Shown: one piece after another, positions 48,933 to 61,727 of the stretch
Layout of the letters: every line of letters starts with the position of its first letter
Numbering within the stretch: the stretch's first letter is position 1
NCBI RefSeq assembly: GCF_020080835.1
Contig: NC_058164.1
Location: 3,497,666-3,561,665 of the forward strand
Direction of reading: 5' to 3'
Length of the DNA: 64,000 bases
From: Cotesia glomerata
Taxonomy: Eukaryota > Arthropoda > Insecta > Hymenoptera > Braconidae
Program-made: the position numbers and the translations under genes
The notes under the pieces: generated by a model
Seen by the model: only the letters and a program-made list of their open reading frames with translations
Databases searched by the model: none
Told to the model about the DNA's origin: nothing

Positions 48933-50171
48933 TTTGAGTATTAAAAAAATAGAAAAACAAAGAAGGTTTTAAATAAAAGGGTTCATTAATCGGCTCTAAA
49001 AGTTTTGAACCAAATCATTAAAGATGATATTCTATGAAATGGCAGTTTATTGCAGCATTTAATCATACTTTACTCGTTTTAAAAGCATTTCGAAATTAGT
49101 AAAGCTTTGCAATTCTATTGTCAGAGAAATGCAATTCATCATTTTCATTCGCATTAATTCATCAGCTTCGCCTGTTTTCACTACACTGGTCAAGCATTTA
49201 AAATCATTAATTTAATACATATGAGATCAATATGTTGAGGTATTTATTGAATAGAAATTTTATTATTTCTATTATTATTATTTCAAAAATGAAAATTGCA
49301 CATATAAAAAAAGCTTACAATTATAAAAAATGAATATCACGGTATAATAATTGATAAGTGTGTTATTAAAAGTAGCCGCGTGACTTTTATCCCACGGGAC
49401 CTTACACATATGGAGGAACCCATATAACAAGCAAAGCAAAGATTGAAGTATCATGACGATAATGAGACTCTGTCTCTTTTGTATAGTAATGGATATTTCT
49501 CCCTCGAGTATTTTCGCACATCGTCATTCAATTGGAGGCGTCGTTAGCGTTACTGTTTGTATACTTCCGTTTATTCGATCGAACAACAAACAAAGTCTAT
49601 GTATAAATTTTATATAAATAACATTGATCTGTAGGTCTCTTTGTGCGCAACTACCCAGTTGGATTAGATGGAGAGAAAGAGAAGTTCGATGTAAATTCTT
49701 GTTCCTTACAAAGTACACTCTTTACAGTACGAATGCAGTCATTGAGAACTGATTCGGTAAATAAACAAGTAGCATATTGTCGATGTGGAATCACCGAGCC
49801 GTATAATTTGATATAACTAAAAGCCACGCGACGACTCCAACCTCCAACCTCTTGAGCGTTCGTTCGTGCGGTTTACTACGCCAGACGCTTTATGATACTT
49901 CAAATCGAAGTCTATACATATCTACCATATACATCGTGAATTATAAATAATTTATATTTTTTCTTTTATTAATTTTCCTTCAATATTTCAGTAGAAGGTT
50001 TTACATTAAAAATAGAGTATCAAAAATTGTCGTCATTATAGTAATTTAAATATTTAAGCTCTTTTTATGTATTTAAAAATGCAATTCACTCTTACTGCAC
50101 TCCAAAAATTTATAATTCACTAATTCTAAAAATTTAAAATTAATGATTCATTTAATTTTTTAAAATTAAAA
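48933..50171. other. Unique sequence, GC-richer at 49370-49930
   Basis: No repeat from elsewhere in the window. A 64-codon frame on the minus strand has no motif. Confidence 0.4.
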
Positions 50172-50550
50172 CTAGCAACTTTGCAGTCACTATGTAACTG
50201 CCATAACTTGTAAACTATAAATAAATAAAATGTTGTTTTATTAAATAATGACTTTTGTTAAATTGCACTGTATTATCTTACCTATTGACGTTTTTAAAGA
50301 TATAAGCTCATCCCGATGTTGCACTCATCAAGAGCTTTCTTTTAAGTACCCACATGCATTTTGATATATTTTTCATATATTCATATATATATAAATATAT
50401 AAAATATATGAAAAATTAATATGGGTACTCAAATGAAAGATCTCGACGAGTGTAATGTCGAGGTGAGCTTATATCTTTAAAAATATCAATATTTCACGAT
50501 ATTTGTTAAATTGAACTGTACTTTCTTAACTATTGAAATTTTTGAAGATA

Positions 50551-50801
50551 CACTGAAAAAAAAAGTTTTCTGCTTCGCACTATTCGAGATCGCTACTATC
50601 ACGATCTACACTTTACTATCTAGAGGAGAGTGAGGTTAGGAAAGCTATATACTAACAGTAGCAATAGTTTCGCGAATGGCACCGAAAAGATCGTGACGGT
50701 CACTATCCAGACTGCTACTTGTAGTCTCTACGGATCGTACCGGTGACGATTCATTCTTACTATACAGTAGATAATGCCGAGTAGAAAGATTTTTTTCAGT
50801 G
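50551..50801. mobile_element. CACTGAAAAAAAAAGTTTTC TIR element inside Helitron E
   Basis: CACTGAAAAAAAAAGTTTTC and AGATTTTTTTCAGTG ends flanked by TA (50549-50550 and 50802-50803). Removing it restores GATATAAGCTCATCCCGA, present in every other unit. The interior is GC-richer than any other element here and carries GATCGTGA/TCACGATC words in both orientations. A 69-codon frame across it is not convincing. Confidence 0.92.
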
Positions 50802-50871
50802 TATAAGCTCATCCCGATATTATACTCATCAAGAGCTTTCATTTGAGTCCCCACATGCGTTTTGATATATT

Positions 50872-50875
<4 letters not shown>

Positions 50876-50942
<67 letters not shown>
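50876..50942. repeat. (TA)n microsatellite at palindrome centre of Helitron E
   Basis: About 33 TA units, again at the axis of the palindromic unit. Confidence 0.95.
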
Positions 50943-50949
<7 letters not shown>

Positions 50950-51276
50950 TAAATATATGAAAAAATGATGTGGGTACTCAAATGAAAGGTCTCGATGAGT
51001 GTAACATCAGGATGAGCTTATATCTTTAAAAATTTCAATAGTTCACAAGATACAAGCTCATTTCTTAATTATGTATCTAGAGATGGAGCATTTTCGAATG
51101 CAGCATAAATAATTATCATCATAAATTGACTATTGGTGAGAATGATATGAAATCTTGAAAAGGCACAAATTCAAATCAAGACCATTGCGATGATACTAAA
51201 TTTTACTAAAAAAAATTCATTTTATCATATAAATACACTGGCCACAAAATTTTTCTTATTCTCGTAGTAATATAGA

Positions 51277-52736
51277 TAATGAAGTACGATTGGGTCCATA
51301 ACCTGCTAAAATAGTTAAGTACTATTTATTTATTATTGAGAATAAAATTCTTAAAATTTCCATTTCTAAGGTCAGTCTTGCTGTCTTCGGAGCAATTTTA
51401 AACATTTTTTTTATAATATAATGCTCCATAATCAAAACTCATGACGTCATTCAAAGCTTGTTAAACGTCGAAGCCAATATTCGCACAAATTTATCGAAAA
51501 TAACAACAATTTATATCCCTTCATTTAAAATGATGTAAAATTCCTAAAAATTGATAACAAGTGTCATAAAAATTAAAAGATATAATAATAATAAATAATT
51601 AATGAATACAATATCTTGGTATAGAAATTAATAATATAAATGATAATTGTAATTGTAACCTTCAAAGGTCGAAAGGTTTGTTCTGGTTTGAACGATGAAG
51701 ATGAGGATAAAGACTAAAAGCCACTCAAGATCATTAATAACAATTGACCACGCGCGAATAGACGTACACCCGATTGGTTTCAGTGCCTACGTGGTACGTG
51801 GTGGCTTCAGTATATTTACTGTGCCATATACTGTGTACTATTTACTTTGTGAAGAGAAGAAAAAGGGGAGTAAGTAGAGAGTAGAGAGTAGAGAGTAGGG
51901 GCTAAATGTCTTGCCCAAGTTTAACAAAGAGGATTTCTGGGACGGGCTTGTACTGGTGTAAAAAGGGTATCGCTGAGCCTGAGCGAGAAAGGGGATGAAA
52001 AATGAAGAAGATAGTTGTGGTGTTGATGAGAGCTAAGCCACAGTAGATGAAAAAAAGTTTAATAGAATAGAACAAGTTGAGCACGATTTTTCTGGAGACA
52101 GTAGCGTGTACATGTGACTCTTGAAAATAGGCGTTCAACCAGACACTGGTGGTCTCGATAATCCACCCCCTGAGCTCTGAGCTCGTTATTGGGAATCGAT
52201 GTCCTGGAAAATTACTCATTGAACCTCCTTGGTCGTTGATCCTCGTATAAGAAAAGAGCACGAGAAAATGTCCTGAAGAGAAATACGTTCTGCATGATAC
52301 TTTTGTCCCAGATCTCAGTCTCTCTTGGATCTATTCTCTACACTTTATCCTGGACGGGGAATTGGGATTGGGTGTGTAGTGTCTGCCGTAAAGGACATAA
52401 CAGCTGCCAGGAAAAGTTATCTTGGCTCGTGGACAACCATGTGTGTATGACTGCTACTCACTGGCTATTGTGTCCAGAGAAAACTACTTTATACAACTTT
52501 TGTTGATGATCCCTTAATACTGACCGTACTTTTACGCTTTGGGTAAAAAAATATTATCATCCGATGTTATTAGTAGCTATTTGACTTTACCTTTTTTTTA
52601 TTTTTTTGGTATTGTTGGAAAAATATTGAGATTCATTTAAGATAATTTGTTTTGACAGTAGTGATAGTAATAGTCTTGTATCTTGTATCTGAGAAAAATT
52701 ATTTATAACAATAAACAATTTTTAAAAATTACTCTG
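51277..52736. other. Unique sequence with the longest open frame of the window
   Basis: 51640-52530 is GC-richer and repeat-free. It has a 119-codon minus-strand frame (51902-52261) and a 70-codon plus-strand frame (52294-52506, six cysteines). Neither shows a motif, and their lengths are within chance for this composition. A short GTAGAGA tandem lies at about 51873-51897. I leave it uncalled. Confidence 0.4.
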
Positions 52737-52850
52737 ATAGAAGAATTTATTTACTATTAATAAATTTATTTGTTTGGAATCAATTTAATTATTTATTAAA
52801 TACAATTCAATATTTAGTAATAGTTAATAAATTTTTTTTTAATCGCAAAA
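52737..52850. mobile_element. Decayed CACTGATAGAAG-family fragment
   Basis: CTGATAGAAGAATTTATTTA at the left, then alternating TATTAATAAAT words as in the family; no right terminus. Confidence 0.5.
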
Positions 52851-52942
52851 AAAATTTTCATCCCTTTAATTATGATTATTATTAATTTTTTTTTTATATT
52901 TTTATACGAAAAATAATTATTTGAAATAATTTCAAAGTATAA

Positions 52943-53979
52943 TCTATAGTATTAAGAGACTGAGAAAAATTTTGTGACCAGTGTATTTATACGATAAAAT
53001 GGGTTTTTATGGTTAAATTTGGTATCATTAGGAAGGTCTTGACCTGAAGTTGTGCCTTTTCAAGGTTTCATATTATTCTCATAAATAGTCAATTTATGAT
53101 GATAAGTATTTAGGCTACATTCAAAAATTCTCTATCTCTAGATACATAAGTAAGAAATGACCTTGTTTCTTGTGAACTATTGACATTTTTAAAGATATAA
53201 GCTCATCCTGGTATTACACTCATCAAGACCTTTCATTTGAGTACCCACATCAATGTTTCATATATTTATATATATTATATATATGTATATATGAAAAATA
53301 TATCAAAATGCATGTGGGTACTCAAATAAAAGCTCTTGATGAATGTAACATCAGAATGAGCCTATATCTTCAGAAATGTCAATAATGAAGAAATAAACTC
53401 GTATCTTGTGAACTGTTGACATTTTTTAAGATATAAGCTCACCCTGACATTACACTCATCACGATCTTTCATTTGAGTACCCACATCAATTTTTCATATA
53501 TTTATATATATTATATATATGTATATATGAAAAATATATAAAAATGCATGTGGGTACTCAAATGAAAGCTCTTGATGAGTGTAGCATCAGGATGAGCTTA
53601 TATCTTTAAAAATGTCAATAGTTAAAAAAGTACAGTGCAATTTAACAAATATCTTGTGAAATATTGACATTTTTGAAGATATACGCTCACCCCGACATTA
53701 AACTCATGAAGACCTTTCTTTAGAGTACCCACATCAATTTTTCATATATTTATATATATTATATATATGTATATATGAAAAATATATAAAAATGCATGTG
53801 GGTACTCAAATGAGAGCTCTTGATGAGTATAACATCGAGATGAGGTTATATCTTTAAAAACGTCATTATTTAAGAAAGTACAGTGCAATTTAACCAAAGT
53901 CATTATTTAATAAAGTAAAATTTTATTTATCTATTCTTCACAAATCACGGCAGTCACATAGTGACTGCAAAGTTGCTAG
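52943..53979 (+). mobile_element. Non-autonomous Helitron, copy F
   Basis: TCTATAGTATTAAGAGACTG after A; the hairpin GCAGTCACATAGTGACTGC, AAAGTT and GCTAG then T. Three palindromic units (about 53150-53890) with well-kept arms. No helicase frame. Confidence 0.93.
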
Positions 53980-55973
53980 TTATTATATTAATTGAATAAT
54001 GTAATTTTTTATAATTGCATTGAATTTAAAGAAGAATAAATTGTTAATAAAAAATAAAACAAATAAAAATTAGAGTTAATATTTATAAACAGTTTGTAAA
54101 GAGCGTAATTAATGACGATGAAGCAAAGCTGAATTTTCAAATATTTATTTAGCTATCGGCATAATAAATATAATTATTGCTCAACTACCGGTGAAATATT
54201 TATCCAAGCACCCTCTGTTTCATCAATTCTCTCATCATTATCTCTGATTTGGCAAAGTAAGCTACTGAACAAATACTTATTTGAATTCCCCTATTGAGTT
54301 TATTTCCATATGCTCCCACACTGCTTTTTCGCGACGCGAGTAACCGAAAGCGGAAAAACTTTTCTCATAAATTTAAACGTTTATATGATAAAAATAATTC
54401 AAGTATAAGTTAAATATTTACTCATGTCTGAAGTTTATTTTTTGTACTATACGACAAACAATAATTATTCGTGCGATATATAATTTATATAGTGTTAAAC
54501 ATCATTAACTCGCTTCAAACTGAATTTAGTTTAGTACAATACGTTGGAAGCTATATAAGCTATGGGCTTATAATTGTGAATTGAGAATCATAAATCGAAC
54601 GCAAACAGCAGGAAATAATTGAGCGTTTGTTTGATTGATGTCGGCTAATTTCGTAAGGCTTCATATCAATTACATAAATGCTGGGAGATAACCTACATAA
54701 ATTTAACAAAGTGCTTAAATTCACGTAAAGAAGAGATAAAAATCTTGTAAGTCTTCATTCATCAAACTCGCTCAACTTTATCTCCCTTTTCTATTCGTCT
54801 CGACGTAGACTTTTACTACAGAAATTAATTGATTTATTCTTAATGCTACTCTATTCTCTTTTATTTTATTGGATTTATTTTTGTAATTTAACAACAATTC
54901 GTGTAGACAGTCAATATGGAGCGTAATTACTTTCTTTTCACAGACTGAACACTGAACACATTTATTTATCGATTAATTTATTTAAAATACAAATTTATTT
55001 AATTATTTTGATGAAATAATTAAAAGATTTAGTAAGATATAATTTAACTTTAAAATTTAGTTTTAATTTAAATGAACTTTTACTTTATTTTATTTTATTT
55101 ACTGAATAAGTTTAAAAATAAATAATTAAATTAAATGGAAATCTTTGAAGCATTTTTTTTATTAGATAGAAAAAAATGTAAATTTTTTTCAAATAAAAGA
55201 AATTATTTTAGATACTTCTAAAAATTTTTTATTTAATACTTGAATTTTAATTAAGAAAAACTGAAATTTTTCCAATAATTAATCTATTATTTTTCATTAT
55301 AATAGAAGATAATTTTTTAAACCGATGTAGAAAATTTTAGTGAAAAAAAATTTGTCATTAAATTTTATCTCTTCAATTCTATAAATAATAAATTTTATTT
55401 TTATTTATTATACATTTTATTATCCACGCATACTGTAAATTGAATCGCAAACCAAAAATGCTTATTCAATATTTTCAATCTCTTTTTATTCATCCATATC
55501 CCAAGTTTCAATATTTTTTATTTTTCAATCCCATTTCTATAAAAAAAAAAAAAAAATTCTCATCAACCAAAAGCACAAACATTTTTCTCGAGCATAATAC
55601 ACTTGACCGCTTAAATTAAATTAATCGATCATTTTCATCTGAAAAATTCTCTCCATGCCCATCATAAAATGAAATTTACTAAAACAGAAATTCTCATCGA
55701 CTGCAATCATGATTGACCTAAAAGAACCCTCGAGGGAAATTGATGTTGTTTCTTGATTACTGGATTTTACAATTTTTCACTCAAATCAACTGCTCGTCTC
55801 TGGATGTCGGCGGTGAGGTAAAACCAAATCGCTTAAATAAATAATTAATTACCAACTAATTAAGGAAAAAAACTCATTACATAGAGAGTACTTAGCCTGT
55901 AATTTGAATTAATTAATAATTAAATCAAGACATCAAATTTCGAATATAAATATTAGAAAAATTAAAGTACCTT
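53980..55973. other. AT-rich unique sequence, no gene seen
   Basis: 54180-54370 and 55560-55810 are less AT-rich; nothing recognised. The rest is A/T-run-rich. Confidence 0.45.
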
Positions 55974-56675
55974 CACAGAAAGAAAAATTTTTTGAATGGA
56001 GAACAAAATTCTTGGCTCAAAAAAATTTATCGGGTGCCTGAAGGAAGACCGAAGTTGTGTTAGCCGAAGTAAAAATTTTTCTTGAAATTCTATTCTTGGT
56101 GGAAGTCATTTTTTCTTAATTCAAATTATCATAAATACTTGATACAATAAATTTTTATATTTGATTAAGATTTTTAGATACTTTAGGAAAGCAGCGCCAC
56201 CTACTTCAGCTAAGAAAAAAATTTTCTCACCTTGAGAAAATTTTTCTCTTGAATATTTGATACCCATTTTATATCATTTTAGCGTGCAATTATACATATT
56301 GAATGAAAAAAAATGATGAAATATTATTTGACCTTCCCATTTGACATGTTAATCAATAAAAATATTAATGAAAATTTACTTCTATCTTTATATTTAATTT
56401 TTTGGAGCAAGAGAAAAATTTTCTCAAGACAAGAAAATTTACTTCTACCAAGAACTAAATTTTTTGAAACAAGAGGCTGAATTTTTTCAAAACAACAAGA
56501 TTTTCTTGACTTAAATAAATTTTCTTGGATCAAGATACGTATTTCTTAAAGCAAGAGAATTAATTTTGTTGAAATAAGTGAAATTTTTCGTGTCAAAAAA
56601 AAATTTTTTTTTCGCTCAAGAAAATAATTAGAAAGAAAAATATTTTCTTGGCTTAAGTGAACCTTTTTTTCTGTG
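55974..56675. mobile_element. CACAGAAAGAAAAATTT, long member of the TTCTTG family
   Basis: CACAGAAAGAAAAATTTTTT at the left and CTTTTTTTCTGTG at the right, with TA after the right end. The interior repeats AATTTTCTTG(A/G)...CAAGAAAATT words at least ten times. A non-repeating stretch at 56030-56210 includes GCAGCGCCACCTACTTCAGC. About three times the length of the other members. Confidence 0.6.
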
Positions 56676-57985
56676 TACTATTTAATATATTGATATTTAT
56701 TTTATAAAGTTATAAAATCCAACAACCTCATGCTTATCATCCCACAAGTTATATAATGAGCGTCAATCGGGGCTTAAATGTATAAACTTTTATGCAAACA
56801 TATCCTCCGTAGATGAGGATCTATAAGCTAAATCATGTGAAAATTTGCTAGTAATTAGAATTCACTCCGGTAATTATAGTGGCAAACATGCACAGCACAC
56901 ATTTTATTATGCAACAAGATTTCGAGGGGCGTAATTCAGTATACAGAAATCAGTGACTCGAAATTGACGTGGGTAGAAGGTAGAAGGTAAGAGGGTTAAA
57001 GTAAAGACACCAACGTATCTACAGACTTACCTTGAACACAATTCATCTCAACAAAGTTCTCAAGCTTAAGTTTGTACAACGAAACTCGTCTCGAGAAATG
57101 TCCGACAATTAAAAGCTACCGAGGAACTTTGAATAAAGACAAATAGATTCATGTAGGATTGACACGCCGTACGTCGTTGTATTAACAGAGAACCGCCAAG
57201 AAGAAGAGGTAACATTTTATGGATTAAGCTGACAACGAGAAATATCTGAATTTAAATCCAAGTCTCAATTAAATGAAATATATATAATACATTGCACGAA
57301 TATCATAGACGTATCATGGTACTTTTGACCCATGGTAATTGTCTCACGTCTCGCAAATTTCAATTAACTCACAAATTAAACGCTGACTTATTTAAAACTG
57401 TTATTATGCCGGTTAGGTGTACTTTAATTAATTAAAGGAGATTTTTGCATCGTTGTTCTGGGTGCGATTCATACTGAACAAACTCGACGAATTATATTCG
57501 TCATTTTCGAAAGTGTTATAATTAATTAGACAATGGCTTCATTTCTGGTTGCTGGATTTCGTTTTGGTAGAACAAGAGAATGTGTTGAAAATTTTTGCAA
57601 GATTTTGATGGTATATTGGGTAATCTGATTAGTTATTAGTTATAAATGTACGGTAGGCGTATTACTTTAGAAGCAAATGAGGGAGTGGATTATTGGTTTA
57701 AAATTTGATGGCTTGAAAGAGACATGGAAGCTCAGTGCATCAAGAGCTTACTAATTAATCCACCGATGTACTTGGATTGGAGGAATCTGCTTCCTTAATA
57801 TAATACATTATCTATATGACGTAAATTGTGGTTTCGATCCATTAAGAAATTAACGCTTATTATCATTTTTTAGATGGTTATTGATAATTTGCATTGCGAA
57901 TTCCATTAAGCTGTATAGTGGCACAAGATACTGTTGAAGTAACATGAGAGCGTATCAAAACAATTTTTTTTCGGGAATCAATGCA
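56676..57985. other. Unique sequence, GC-richer at 56880-57250
   Basis: No frame or repeat recognised. GGTAGAAGGTAGAAGGTAAG is a small tandem at about 56970. Confidence 0.45.
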
Positions 57986-58158
57986 CAGTAAAAAATTTTG
58001 CGTCATTGCGTCAAAAAAGTTTGTGTTAAAAATTTTTATGGTAAATATTTAACATTTTTTTGTGTTGATTTAACAGAATGAATGTTAAATTTACACATAG
58101 AAGTGTTAAATTTTATAACACTAAATTTTTTGACGCGATGAACCAAAATTTTTTACTG
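57986..58158. mobile_element. CAGTAAAAAATTTTG TIR element, 173 bp
   Basis: CAGTAAAAAATTTTG and CAAAATTTTTTACTG are perfect TIRs. TTGCGTCA(A)/TGACGCGATG form the next layer, and TGTTAAATTT words repeat inside. Confidence 0.85.
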
Positions 58159-58426
58159 TATTCATTGACATTCTAATTGTTTAATATTATAAACATCGAA
58201 TTCTTGAATTTATTAACAATTAAAAAAATGATTAATTTTCATACTATCACGTATATTAAATTTAAAATATATTTTGTTTCAAAATTTAATAACTTGTTAT
58301 GTGAATTTTATGTCAATTTATAAAATTTCATAGTTATAGATTCTCAAAATTCTAGTACAAATCAGTGCAAGAATTACGCCATATTTTTTTTTGTATACTT
58401 TTGAAAAAAAATTTTCAATAGTATAG

Positions 58427-58655
58427 ATATCGATGGTTTTCTGACGCAACCTCGTATCTCAAAAATGACAATATTAGAGATAAGGTAAAAAATGGCTTAT
58501 AAAAAATTAATATTCATCTAAAAACAATATTTATCACTTGTATTTTCTAAAAATACTATCGTATTTATTATTAATCTGGTTTATATTTTTTTTCAGTAGA
58601 ACCCTTTCATGTTAAAAAATCGAGATACGTGGTTGCATTAGAAAACCCTCGATAT
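58427..58655. mobile_element. ATATCGATGGTTTTCT foldback element
   Basis: ATATCGATGGTTTTCTGACG, CAACCTCGTATCTC and the partners GAGATACGTGGTTGCA, TTAGAAAACCCTCGATAT form arms of about 35 bases; the rest is AT-rich. The ends are separated by about 160 bp. Confidence 0.8.
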
Positions 58656-58682
58656 GTCAAATTTATATTGAATAGAAAGTTT

Positions 58683-59345
58683 GGAAAATCCAAAAGTGCA
58701 CGCCTTATAACGCTCATTCATTTTTTAAGAAAAAATAAATTGTGTAACTGATAAAAAAAAAAGAAAATTATAATTAAGTAATTTCTTACAGAGTATTTTT
58801 TTTTTTTTAAATATCAGCGCCCTTTTTTCTTGTTATATGCGCACGCAGTCTAAAAAAATCTAGCTTTATCAAGTGGCGCCATAGTTTTCACGTGACAAAT
58901 AAGGAAAATTCGTTTGTCTTTGTACGGTTATATCGTAATAAATTTTAATAAAAATTCAATTTAAAAAAAAAAATACGTAAACTAGGCTACTGATATGAAA
59001 TACGGACCCAGTTCATCGCATTCGTAAACTAATAAAAAAAGTCCGGTCTTGAAATATCAATTTGTTCGGGAGTAATCATTGGTACATCCAAAATGGTGTG
59101 ACATCCGGACGTCCACGTAAAATTTTTCTCAAAACGATTTTTTTTCAAAATAGCTACATGAAATGATTTTAGAAAGTAAAAGATGGTTTAATTTAAGTGT
59201 TTTCTCCGTGTACATCTACTTATACTATTGTATAAGTGTAATATGGTTGTGATAGAGACATTTAAAGATCACAAAATTGCTTGACCTTGACGAGTCGAGT
59301 ATAAAGCACAACCTCACGCGCTTCGCGCTATGAGGCGTGCAATAT
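58683..59345. mobile_element. Element with inverted GTGCACGCCTTATAAC arms
   Basis: GGAAAATCCAAAAGTGCACG plus CCTTATAACGCTC at the left, and GCGCTATGAGGCGTGCAATA at the right. The left arm matches, inverted, the inner arm of 18657-19499 (TCGTGCACTTTTGGATTTTC). The hairpin GCGCTTCGCGC lies at about 59319. Boundaries are approximate. Confidence 0.45.
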
Positions 59346-60714
59346 TTGCCAAATTTATATTTCTAGATTATAGTTACAATTTTTTGTGAAAAAAAATTTT
59401 TTTTGATACAGAATTCTAGGAAAAATTCAAATTAACCTTTTTAAATCATAGCTGCATTAATTCCGGGAAAAAAAATTTTTATTTTGATCAACAATTAGAT
59501 TTCACCACTGAAAATTAGTGAAAGATTTTTTTACAAAAGATGATTATTACCATGTATCATTTAAACGTGTTGATTTATTAAAAAAATGAAGTTATTTTTG
59601 ACTCATGAGATTTATTGCAATAAATCGAACCAACTATTAAACGACGATTCTGATTTATCACAACGAAATAATTAGTCGTAAAGATTTAATCATAAGAAAA
59701 TTACTGAGCAAAGTTCTGATCAAGAAAGTATGGAGAATAATCCAAAGCATGTTGAAAAATAATAAACAATCGGCCATTTTATGACGACTGGTGGTATCTT
59801 CATCCGGTTTCGCAGCTCTGGCTGTCGGAAGCTACCGGCGACCGCGATAATTCTCCCTTTTATATACATTACACATCACCTCTCACGTTTAGTTACATAA
59901 TAATATAATATAATATTCTTTATTTAATTCGAAACCACTCAAGCATACATTGAAGAACGATTTGCATTAGCCACACCCAGTTATACTTCAGTCCATGAGC
60001 GTTGATCCCATCGCGTGCAGAGCTAAGTTACTCGACTGGATTTCAAATTAAAACTGCTTATGCTGCTTCTGGTACAATAGAAACATAAAGAACTTACATA
60101 GATAAATGTTTATATTAACGTTCAAGGGATGATCAAGTCATGAGGTGGTTTGATTTAAGACCGCAAGATTCATTAGATCTTTTACTTATTAATTCTTATC
60201 GTTAATATTACTATTGTTTAACAATCTCTTAAAGTTATTAGCTATGTAATTCAAAATTAATTCCAGTAGAATCTTGATAAGATAAAGTTCAAGGAAAAAT
60301 TTTAAAATATAGATATATAAAAAAATAAAATATTTAAAAAATCGAATGAGATTTTATAGAATTTTTTAATTTGAAAAGTTCAAATTTTAATTTATTAAGT
60401 TTTCTTATTGAAAAAATTCATTTTTAAAAAAGATAGCTTTTATTTAGTTCAAATTTAACTAATAAGTTCTATTTAACTTCATAATTTTGTAATTTGAAAA
60501 CGAATAACTGCACAAATACGATTAAAGATTTTTTTTTGTAAAAAAGGTTTTAATAAAAATTTTAATTTGTCTAAAATCTAGCAAAAAATTTTTGAAATAA
60601 GAAATTTGTCTCAATTTTATTTTTTTCAGAAAGTTATCGAGGTTTTATTTTATTTAGATATTTTTTTTATAATCCAAAGCAAATTCTGAAAAAAGAGAGA
60701 TATAGATAGAATAC
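59346..60714. other. Unique sequence, GC-richer at 59765-59890
   Basis: No gene recognised; 60240-60710 is very AT-rich. Confidence 0.45.
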
Positions 60715-60790
60715 TTTATTTATGCCAAGGTTAATACCAGATGGCAATTTTAACAATATACACACAAAAGGATTACAATAATTCTTAATG
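60715..60790 (-). mobile_element. Probable 3' remnant of a non-LTR retrotransposon
   Basis: On the minus strand: TTGCCATCTGGTATTAACC, TTGGCATAAATAAAGTA, then TTCTATCTATATC. This is the same stem-then-AATAAA-then-simple-tail plan as 8638-8705. No coding body is recognisable upstream. Confidence 0.35.
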
Positions 60791-61592
60791 TATACAAATA
60801 TAATTAAAAATAATTAAAAATAAGTTTAATATAATTAAATTAGTAATAATAAATTAATGAAATGAATAATAATATAATTATCAAATAACAAGATTATTCA
60901 AAAATAATTTTCATTTAGCGGATCTTAAGAGAAACGGAGAAGTGTAAAAAAAAAAAAAAATTTTTAAAGAGAGTTTCAAGTTTCTTGGGAAAATGTCTCA
61001 AATTAATGTATAACTCAAGTATTCGACATGTATGAAACATTTCACCATCTTTTACGTGAGTTTGGGTGCATACTATATACTATATTCTGTATAAACTTAA
61101 TTCAGAAGCATCCGTCGGTGAGATTACTTCTGTTGACAGATCTCGACCACGACACGTGACACGAATTAAGCTTATAGGAGAAGATGTAATTACATATACA
61201 GTAAAACATTGTTCTCTGTAGACTAGGATTATCTGGAAGCTACCACAAAGCACTGTACTATCGGGGTTATTAATTATATTGATACCTTGTGTGGACCAAA
61301 ATTGAGATAATACTTGCGAATAACGTGTTGTATGTTGTATCATATCATGTGTTATCCATAAATGTAATTGACTATATTTAGATACTAAATTTCATTAATT
61401 AATCGAATATTCTGCAAAGGAAAATATTAGTTTTTATTTTTATGATCATGATCATGATAAATTTTGCAGAAATACTGACGCCGAATGGGTTTAATATGTA
61501 TTGCGCAAGTTGTCTTCATCATTTTACCTTTATTAATTCCTAATTTAAGCTTATTATGGAAAAAAAATTTTTTTTTCAATAATTAATATCCC
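60791..61592. other. Unique sequence, no supported gene
   Basis: 61000-61350 is GC-richer with an 87-codon minus-strand frame (61080-61343) lacking motifs. ATGATCATGATCATGAT is a small self-complementary tandem at about 61442. Confidence 0.4.
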
Positions 61593-61706
61593 CATGAAAA
61601 AATTTTATTAAAAAACATTTAAGAAATATATTAAAAACCATTGAAAAATATATAAAACACATTTTCAATAGCTAACTTTTTGGCGAATTTTCATATGCAT
61701 TATTGC
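61593..61706. mobile_element. Left half of the CATGAAAAAAAA foldback
   Basis: CCCATGAAAAAATTTTATTA onward to TAACTTTTTGGCGAATTTTC, as in the left arm of 22699-23054; the right arm is missing. Confidence 0.65.
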
Positions 61707-61727
61707 ATTTTGTTATTATTGCATTAC

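Larger units (their letters stand above)
50172..51276 (-). mobile_element. Non-autonomous Helitron, copy E, with nested 251-bp element
   Basis: On the minus strand it starts TCTATATTACTACGAGAATA after A at 51276. It ends with a hairpin around ACATAGTGACTGC and GCTAG followed by T at 50172. Two palindromic units; the junction between them is split by the CACTG element at 50551-50801. One unit has a large (TA)n centre. Confidence 0.92.

Noticed and set aside
51902..52261. 119-codon minus-strand open frame, the longest in the window
   Set aside because: No motif, no signal peptide or splice context I could defend, and a length possible by chance in a GC-richer stretch.
59195..59210. TTTTCTCCGTGTA resembling a right terminus of the 2-kb CACGG element
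   Set aside because: No left partner or family body around it.
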